A DNA stretch of 64,000 nt. Source: Hericium rajendrae (taxonomy: Eukaryota; Basidiomycota; Agaricomycetes; Russulales; Hericiaceae). Within the stretch, counting starts at the first letter, position 1, and each line of letters opens with the position of its first letter. Below, one piece after another: positions 57,107 through 64,000 of the stretch. The translations under genes were made by a program, and so were the position numbers. Location of the stretch: assembly GCA_033439255.1 (NCBI GenBank), contig CM065878.1:3100001-3164000 (forward strand). The letters run 5' to 3'. The notes under the pieces are model-generated. The model did no database searches. It saw nothing but the letters and a program-made list of their open reading frames with translations, and had not been told where the DNA came from.

Positions 57107-58492
57107 ATGTCGCTCAAAAGGAAGGCTAACCTTGATTCTCGCGCAGAAATTGTGCAGAAGAAGCCCAAAGCTGATTTCTTTGCACCGAGGGCGGCGGCTG
57201 CCGCCTTGTCTCAACCGAAGTTCACATTCGAGAAGAAGCAAGAGGGAACAATAAGACTCACGACATGGAACGTCAATGGCATCAAATCAGTCGAGGAGAA
57301 GGTATCTGTCTTCTGCTTACTTTCTTCTGCAGATGGCTTAGGGCGGCCCACAGACGCTGAAGCGATACCTCGATGCCGAAGAACCTGATATTCTGATCCT
57401 TACCGAAACGAAATACGCCAAAGGAAGGCCAGACATACTGTGTCTCAAGACAAGGTTCAAAGTAATACTTCGTCGCCGGATAACCGCGTCGATTGCAACC
57501 AAGCTGAAATCTGTTTGCTCCAGCACCAAGTTTGGGGTACGGACCCAAAGCCAGGCCAAGGTCGGACTGCTCTGGTGGTCCTAGAGATGCATTCGCTGAC
57601 TACTGATCACGAATAGCCGGTACGGCAGTCCTGTCGAAGCTGAAGCCGATTACGGTCTTGACTGGCCTGCCTACATGGCCCAAGAATCCTGAGGAGACGG
57701 CGGGACGTAAGTACTTGCGAGAACACGTCTGAGGCCCATTGATAATTCAAATTTAGACTTCATCCAGCTGGAATTTGAAACCGTCTATATCGTAGGAACT
57801 TATGTTCCCAACTCAGGAGACAACTTCAAGGTTCGTCTATTATCTGGTTTAGTCGTGCATAAGTCTAATCCGCATGATTGATAGTCCATGGACTTGAAAC
57901 AGAAGTGGAATGCTGCATTCCAGGACCACATACATAACCTAGATTCACAAAAACCTGTGATCTGGGCAGGTGACCTGAACTGCATACTGAGCAAGAAAGG
58001 TTTGCGCTGGAATTGTTCGTCGTGTTCACATGTGCACCGTTGCTTACGACTTCGCTCCATAGATTTAGATGCGAAAGCGCAGACCTTCTGGAACATCATG
58101 AGCGGGCTCTCCGAGACGGAGCGTATGGGCCTTGAGGCGATCATGAACCCAGAGGGCCAAGGTAAACTCAAGGACGCGTGGAGGCATCTACACCCCGACG
58201 ACTTGGAATTTACGTGCGTATTTTTAACACCTTGCAGAACACTCAACTGACAGCGTCGATGCATGTACATCAGCCACTCAAGCCCCAAGTTCGGCGCATG
58301 GAGACTGGATTCATTCGTTGTAAGTCTCTTCACTTCATGCTGGCAAGTTGGTCATGCATTTTCTGAACCTGAACTCAGCTTTCAGAACGACTACTCGAAA
58401 GAGTCCTGAGCTGCGACATCCGACATGAGTTGAAAGATCTAAAACTATCAGATCATTGGCCAGTGACCCTCGATCTCAGAGAACCACTGTGA
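57107..58492 (+). CDS. AP endonuclease, exonuclease III/APE1 family
   Basis: Start MSLKRKANLDSRAEIVQKKP with a basic nuclear-type leader. Family motifs appear in order: IRLTTWNVNGIKSVEEK, ILILTETKYAK with the metal-binding Glu, AGTAVLSKLKPITVLTGLP, YIVGTYVPNSGDNF, KPVIWAGDLNCILSKK with the catalytic Asp and Asn, LKDAWRHLHPDDLEFT, SHSSPKFGAWRLDSFVLSER and KLSDHWPVTLDLRE with the His. The enzyme cuts DNA at abasic sites in base-excision repair. About nine exons; one junction was solved as RFK joined to HQVWGTDPKPGQ. The junction between LEFT and MYISHSSPKF (about 58213-58265) does not close in frame with any GT-AG pair I tried, so a small exon or a base error is possible there. Confidence 0.82.
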
Positions 58493-58691
58493 TATTCGAC
58501 ACATACTGTCGCAGCCATACATACAATAGTAGAGATCCAAGCAACTTTCGGCCTCGATATCTGCGACCCAGTTTTGTATAGTATCTGCTGCAGACGACCT
58601 ATACAGTCGATGCTCAAACACTTAGGTCTCCCATGACCACGACAGTGGTAGAGGCGTTTAAGATGCTGTCCATGCTGGTGAACACGAGATA

Positions 58692-59167
58692 TCATGAATC
58701 GGGCCCTTCACTGCCGGGGACAAGCTACATGGCGATTGTGAGATCAGACAGCCGTGCCTAGATAGAGAAGGAGATTACTCACCATGCAGATGTTGTTCCC
58801 GTTAAGCAGAGTCTGCGCAAGTTGTGTCTTTTTTCGTCCTTGGGGCGTCACCTCACTGTGATCGAAGTCAATGGAGGCCGGGCACGGACGAACCGTCTTC
58901 AGTCTTACAATTCAGTAACATCCTCCAAAACCATGTCTATCGCAGAAGTAGTATTCAGATCCTGGTCAAAGAGGAGCGCGACAGCGACAGGACTCACTAA
59001 CGAAGTCATCGAATCCAAGCAGAGTTCCTGTGAACTCGCGGTCGTTCTTCATGATCACCCATATGCGCGACCCGATACATCGATCGATAAGTTCTGAATA
59101 TCAGTCAATCACTTTGAATCTTCGACTTTGACAAGAACTCACCGAGTGGAAGGACTTGGGATGCCAT
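58692..59167 (-). CDS. LSM5: U6 snRNA-associated Sm-like protein LSm5
   Basis: Start [20 protein letters not shown] (the first intron splits the Glu codon), then [30 protein letters not shown] with the Sm1 motif, [20 protein letters not shown] and the Sm2 part [12 protein letters not shown]. The stop is at 58692-58694. The protein is the LSm5 subunit of the LSm2-8 ring on U6 snRNA and of the cytoplasmic LSm1-7 ring in mRNA decay. It is about 90 residues over five small exons, too short for most single frames to stand out. The order and conserved residues make the call firm. Confidence 0.87.
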
Positions 59168-59620
59168 GGGCGTTGATGTTTAAATGAAGCGGTAAAGGAG
59201 CAATAGCTCGCCGCGCCACAGACGCGCGCTGTGTGCTCTGGCGCGCGACGTCTCATTGCAAACATGTCAAACTCATTTCTGCCTTCATTTCAGTTCACAT
59301 GCATACCGCACATTCAACATGAGCATGTTATAGTGGAGAAACTAAACTACATTTTTTTGTTGCTTTGCCATCTTGTCTGGTACATGGTCAACATCTACAT
59401 GCTCGCGATGCCGTTAAATCAAAAGAAACTGTGAGAAGCCGTACGGAAGATGGTATGGAAACAGAGGCTCAGAGACAGGATTACTGTAGGGTAAATGACA
59501 AGGAAACACAAGCATCATCTTGGCAGAAGAACGATATCGCGATAACGGAACAGTGCTGTAACAGAAGGCACTGAGCACAACCATGAGCTCGTATGCGACG
59601 TGCAAATTCTTCCTAACCCA
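59168..59620. other. Intergenic between LSM5 and importin alpha
   Basis: A 453-bp stretch between the LSM5 start and the importin alpha stop, both minus strand. It holds the LSM5 promoter, with a GC-rich palindrome GGCGCGCGACG near 59240, and the importin alpha 3' UTR. No gene was recognised. Confidence 0.4.
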
Positions 59621-61495
59621 TCACTGGCCAAAGCTGAATCCACCCGGGGGAGGAGCAGCCTCGGCGGCGTTGAACTGAAATCATTGTGAGTGAAGGTATT
59701 ACAACGAGTAAGAAAAAACGTACCGAAAACGCGCCGGTAGCATCGACATTGGCAGGCTGGAGGGCCGCATCCATCTCCTCCTCGTCGGGGAAGTATTTGT
59801 CCATGATGTTGAAGGCCTTTTTGTAGATATCGATGTTGTCGTGTTGCTGGAGGTTGTGAATGGTGATCATGCCGCCGGCGTCCTCGACGTACTGCGCATA
59901 CTTGTTGGTGGCACCAGGGCCAGCAGCCTGCTTGTCCATCTCGCCGACCTTCAAGATGTTGTCCAGGCCATCAAGCGCGACTTGGATGATCTTGTTGTCC
60001 ATCATCGTCAACAAGTCGCATAGCGGCTTGATGCAGCCCTGTGAGACAAGGTAACGGATCTGCGCGGGCTCCTGGAGGCCTCCCGATGTGGCGTTGGAGA
60101 TCGCCCAGCAAGCTTCCTTACGCGTCTTGAAGTCAGCGTTGGAAAGGATGTTGATGAGGGGAGGGATGAGGTTGGCCTCGATCACAGCCTGGATCTGAGG
60201 TGGAGATCCGGCCGTGATGTTGGAAATCGTCCAGCAGGCCTCCTTCCTGATGCCATCCTTGGGCGAAGACAGCAGGGACAAGAGGGCGGGAAGAGCGCCA
60301 GACGCGATGACGACCTGAGTCTGCAGATCATCACCGGTGACGATGTTGCCGACGGAGCGAAGCGCAGGAGTCTGGACAGATGTCGATGGGTGCAACAGGA
60401 GATCAACAAGTCGCCTGCAAACGCCGGACTCGATGACAGCCTGGATCTTGTCATTGGATCCATCGGAGAGGTAGGAGATGGCCCAGCAAGCGTCGATCAG
60501 GATCTCGTCGTCAACGGAGTAGATAAGCTTTGTGAGAACGTTGAGCGCAGGAGCGATCTGGAAAAGGCTCATCAATAAACGATCAGTTGAATTTCTTGAT
60601 TCACGTACCAGTTCCCAGTCTGGCTGAGGCGACTTGCCACGGCAGAAGTTGCTAAGGGTCCAAGTGGCGTTGCGCAACATGCTGATCTTGTGGTTTTCGC
60701 TCAACAGTGCCAACAGAGGGCGGAGGGCACCCTGCTGCAAGACGTAGTCCCTGCACATAGGGCTATCGCCAGCAATGTTACCCAGAGCCCAAACGGCCTG
60801 TTCACGAACATCCAGGACTGGCGATGAAAGCAGATTGATGAATTCCGGAACCGCATTTGCCTTGATAACGACTTGAGTGTGTTCTTGAGTGCCGGATGCG
60901 ATGTTGGTCAGCGCCCAAGCAGCTTCAAACTGTAGTTGTGCGTGTTATTAAGATATCTAGACATGAAAAAGAAAGTGGTCTGACCTGAAGCATAGAGTGG
61001 CCTCCCCGAAGGAATTCAACAAAACGAGGGACCACGCCGCACTCGATCACCTTCTCGATGGGAGGATTCTTTTCTTTCGAAAGCAACTTCCTGAATTTCG
61101 TGGTCGCGTCCAGTTGGCGGTCGGGGTCGTCAGAGAATACACCGGCGATCATCTCCTCCGCAAGCTGTAAGAACAAATAAGTAAATCAACTAGATACACA
61201 ATGTCATTGGTGCGAAATACGCACAGGAGCCTCCCAATGGCTGATTATTGCCTCTTCATCGGAGTCGGCAGCAGAAGAAGGGAGGAAATTACGCCTCTTG
61301 GCGATGTTCTCTTCCCTCTTCTGCCTCCTGATCTCGACCTGCTGCTCCTCGCGACGCCGCCTCAAGTCATCTTGCTTGAGCGCTTTGCTCTTGTATTCTG
61401 TGAAGACGCGTCAGTGCCCGGCGCGATGAAGATGTAGATGAACATCCTTACGTTCCCTGCGATCCGCGGCCGAACGTTGCATCATGACGAGTGTG
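59621..61495 (-). CDS. SRP1: Importin alpha (karyopherin alpha, SRP1)
   Basis: Start [11 protein letters not shown], then the basic importin-beta-binding domain ([40 protein letters not shown]). Armadillo repeats follow: [156 protein letters not shown] and [13 protein letters not shown]. The W/N ladder that binds classical nuclear localisation signals is intact. The tail ends [17 protein letters not shown]. The protein is the adaptor between cargo and importin beta. All exons keep the frame. Confidence 0.94.
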
Positions 61496-61766
61496 GATGG
61501 TGATAGTAGAAAGAAAAGATTGAAGAGAGAAGCGGCAAGACGGAAGACACGCTCTTGAAGGAAAGCCTCAGCCCCTCGCACAAAGAACGCCACAGTCACA
61601 TATGTCACGCGTCACGCGTCACATCTAATCAGCATCGCCGCTCGGTCCCCTTTATCGAGAACAACGGATATGAAACAAAGTTGAACAAGATGGAAATTTA
61701 CAGAAGGCCGGTAATAACAAACAGGTGTATTCTGGACTACGATTACGCGTACAGCTCACTATTTGA

Positions 61767-63958
61767 TTAAGTGTCATTGTCGAATGGGTACTGTGTGAAT
61801 TGAACGTTAGTCGATCGATAAGACAGCAATAGAAATGGATCATACCTCGAAAGGTCGTGGGGGCTCCGTCTCAGGACCCTCATCGAGAGAGACATGCAAG
61901 TTCTCTCTTTCATCCGTTATCGGGGCACCACCGTTTCCGACGGCGGCAGGTTGTGCGACAGCAGGTGCTACATCCTGGACAAACTCGATGAACTCGGTTG
62001 GCTCATCAGGTCGTTTGTCTATCAACATCAAGATACCACCTCCACCCGCGTACTTTTCCAACAAAAGGACGATGTAGACGCTTTGCCAGTCTTCATAGCA
62101 CGCGGAGGTTTTGTTGAAATGGGGCGCACAGGCTGATAGCGACTCGACGAGGGGATGACGATGTGCATCATCTGAGCAGGAGTGACACGGGAGAAGTTTG
62201 ACAGCGTCTCCGACGTTGGTTCCTTTCGCTTGGACAATGCAGACTTCGACTCCGGCGTCTGGCCTTGCGGTAACTCGATGGGGGAGACATCGCCGTGCTG
62301 TGCCGATGGCTCTTCGGACTTCATCTCGACATCACCATCCTTCTTGCCCTCTTCGGCTGCTTTTCTCCGTTCTCTTGCCTTGACCTTTGCAGTCGTCGAG
62401 AGAACAGCGGTGGCGACCTTCGTGGCGACTTCCTTCTTTGGAGGCTTGGTCACTGAAGGATAGGCGAACAGGCTGGGCCTCGCATTAGAGATAAAGTCGA
62501 ATTTCGGTGCCTAGCAGGAAAGTCAGTGGACAGATCTTCAAGCTGTCGACAATCAGACTAACCTTAAGCTCTTCGTTCAAACCAATGATGCCAGTTGGCT
62601 CGAATGCCAGGCTAGCGCAATGCGCAAGAGGATACCAATACCAGAATTGACAGAACATCACCATGCCCACGACTGCACTCCTGTTTTGCGTGCCAGAGCG
62701 GCTTTGTAGACTGATAGTGACATTCCTCCCGCCAGCATCGATGAAGCCCTGACCAAGCGCTGCGCCAAACCGTGCGATAGGGTCCTCGTGCTTGTCTGAG
62801 ATGATCTTCGAGTACAATGCGCGGGTGCTAGCCACTGACGGCGACGCGGCCTCGGATTGTTCCACTAAAACCATACCCAGAGCTACGAAGGCACCCTGAC
62901 GAACGAAATCGACACCGTCCTTGGTCATGGGCTCGAGGATTTCCACAGCATCCTGCAGACCAGTCCCTGCACAAGCAATGCCAAGTGCAAGAGTTGCACC
63001 ACAACGAACGTGGGGGTTGTAACTCTCGCTGAGCAGTTGGACGATTCTTGGTACTTGGCCCGGGTTTTTGAAGAGAAGGAAGGCCAAAGAGGTTACCGCA
63101 GCCCGGCGGACGTCATCCGAGGTGTCTGAAACTGCTATGTGCAGCAATTTCCGAACACCGTCGTTGTTGGAGGTACCAGCGTACGCCAACGCCAGGGTGT
63201 AAACACCGCCGTAGCGGAGAATGGGATCCTGGGACGAAAGTGAGCTATTATCACAATCCTCGGGCAAACAAAGAACTAACCTTCTCGGCGAGGAGCTGGT
63301 TGATCATGTCATCTGCCTGTTCCTGTCTTCCATAGTACAGCAAAGCCAACCCGACGGCCAAGCCTCGGATGATCTTCTCGTGCTGCGTCTCTCGGGCGTA
63401 TGTCAACATCTCGTCAGCACATGTCGCATCCCCCGTGCCCAACATCACCAGTCCCATCGCATAACCGGCGCCTTCCCCAGCGACAGCTGAATCGGTGAAG
63501 AGCGTTTGCTTGAGGTCATCGTAAGCCTCAGCATTGCGGCCGCCCATACTTGCAACTCCTAGGCCCAATGCGGCGCCATGCTGTACAATCTCGCCCTGGG
63601 CGGCCTTCAAGATATCACGTAGATATGTTTCCACAGGCCGTCCGCTACCCATGCCAGAATTGATGAGTCCGAGCGCATATAGAGCCCCTCCTTCCGAATA
63701 CGCGGCACCGGCCATCTGCGTCTCTCCTCCATTTTGGTCAGGAAGATAAGGGCCAAGAATCACCATACCCTGCTCGAAATTGCCCTTGTGAATGACACCT
63801 AAGGCGGCGGTAGCGGTAAACTTTGACCAGTTGGATGCATAGCCCAACCATTCAAGGTTCTCTCGCAAGAAAATATCAGAGGTAGTTCCGGCATGCATAA
63901 ATGCATTCTGGAAGGTGACAGCGGTGTGATAGATGGAAGAACGAGGCTCCAGCGCGTC
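61767..63958 (-). CDS. RPN2: 26S proteasome regulatory subunit RPN2 (PSMD1), C-terminal two thirds
   Basis: The gene leaves the window at the right edge: an exon starts at 63958 after a CTACAG acceptor, and earlier exons lie outside. The PC repeats are clear: FTATAALGVIHKGNFEQGMV, GGALYALGLINSG, HGAALGLGVASMGG, YAMGLVMLGTG, RGLAVGLALLYYGR, YGGVYTLALAYAGTSNN, VTSLAFLLFKNP, CGATLALGIACAGTG and RFGAALGQGFIDAGGRN. The C-terminal part has FDFISNARPSLFAYPSVTKP, RVTPAQMMHIVIPSSSRYQP and GGGGILMLIDKRPDEPTEFI, ending EYPFDNDT. Rpn2 is the scaffold of the proteasome base. Between KASTSSF and EKYAGGGG the frame needs one more T in the T4 run (plus-strand A4, 62063-62066). Unshifted it stops at 62028. 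Confidence 0.92.
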
Positions 63959-64000
63959 CTGTAGTGTTCGCATATTAAAAAAGGCAACGTAAGGTGCAAA

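Noticed and set aside
1-64000. tRNA, rRNA, CRISPR, phage or bacterial-type mobile features, and LTR elements
   Set aside because: I looked for T-loop motifs, long direct terminal repeats, array-like spacing and reverse-transcriptase motifs and found none that hold up.

Overview
This window is nuclear DNA of a mushroom-type basidiomycete (Agaricomycotina). The evidence is many 45-70 nt GT-AG introns per gene, coding on both strands, basidiomycete-style proteins (a CAS1-type polysaccharide O-acetyltransferase, a DUF6593-like protein, an F-box/leucine-rich-repeat protein, a BCK1-type MAPKKK) and a mitochondrial ribosomal protein set typical of fungi. I count about 31 protein genes plus one non-coding snoRNA host gene. 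No rRNA, tRNA, CRISPR array or bacterial-type operon was seen.

Layout. 1-9.6 kb: end of a nucleoporin, a membrane RING-CH ubiquitin ligase, a mitochondrial carrier, a REX4-like exonuclease fold that has lost most of its catalytic acids, a poorly resolved hypothetical gene, an alpha-solenoid (PPR/TPR-like) protein and the nuclear proteasome tether STS1/Cut8. 9.7-10.5 kb: a non-coding, intron-containing transcript whose introns carry box C/D snoRNAs; two have rRNA guides I can assign (snR40-like and snR53-like). 10.6-22.4 kb, all on the minus strand: CAS1-like O-acetyltransferase, rhomboid protease, a two-domain hydrolase/SnoaL-like protein and an ankyrin-DIL protein. 22.8-31.4 kb, plus strand: RRP15, GID8 and the MAPKKK of the cell-wall integrity pathway.

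31.4-38.9 kb is the most dynamic part. Two diverged copies of an apparently non-autonomous DNA transposon (1.15 and 1.04 kb, terminal inverted repeats starting CATCAGCAAAA, 2-bp target duplications) lie inside exons of two plus-strand genes: a DUF6593-like gene and a fungal relative of the plant IQM (IQ-motif) family. The IQM-like gene also has a 5-nt microexon. A small poly(A)-tailed insertion with 13-bp target duplications lies just after it.

38.9-64 kb is dense housekeeping DNA: CZIB/UPF0587, mS35, a nitrilase, a hypothetical basic protein, septin (CDC3 type), importin MTR10/TNPO3, a medium-chain reductase, an F-box protein, succinyl-CoA ligase alpha, an acyl-CoA-binding ankyrin protein, bS16m, an AP endonuclease, LSM5, importin alpha and most of proteasome subunit RPN2. 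The themes that recur are nuclear transport (nucleoporin, MTR10, importin alpha), protein turnover (RING-CH, STS1, GID8, F-box, RPN2) and mitochondrial function.

Quality caveat: six otherwise well-conserved genes (PPR-like, rhomboid, RRP15, GID8, mS35, RPN2) each need a single-base shift, always at a 3-4 nt homopolymer, to keep their family-conserved frame. This looks more like residual assembly indels than gene decay. All functional calls are from reading the sequence and from memory of the families; no database search was run.
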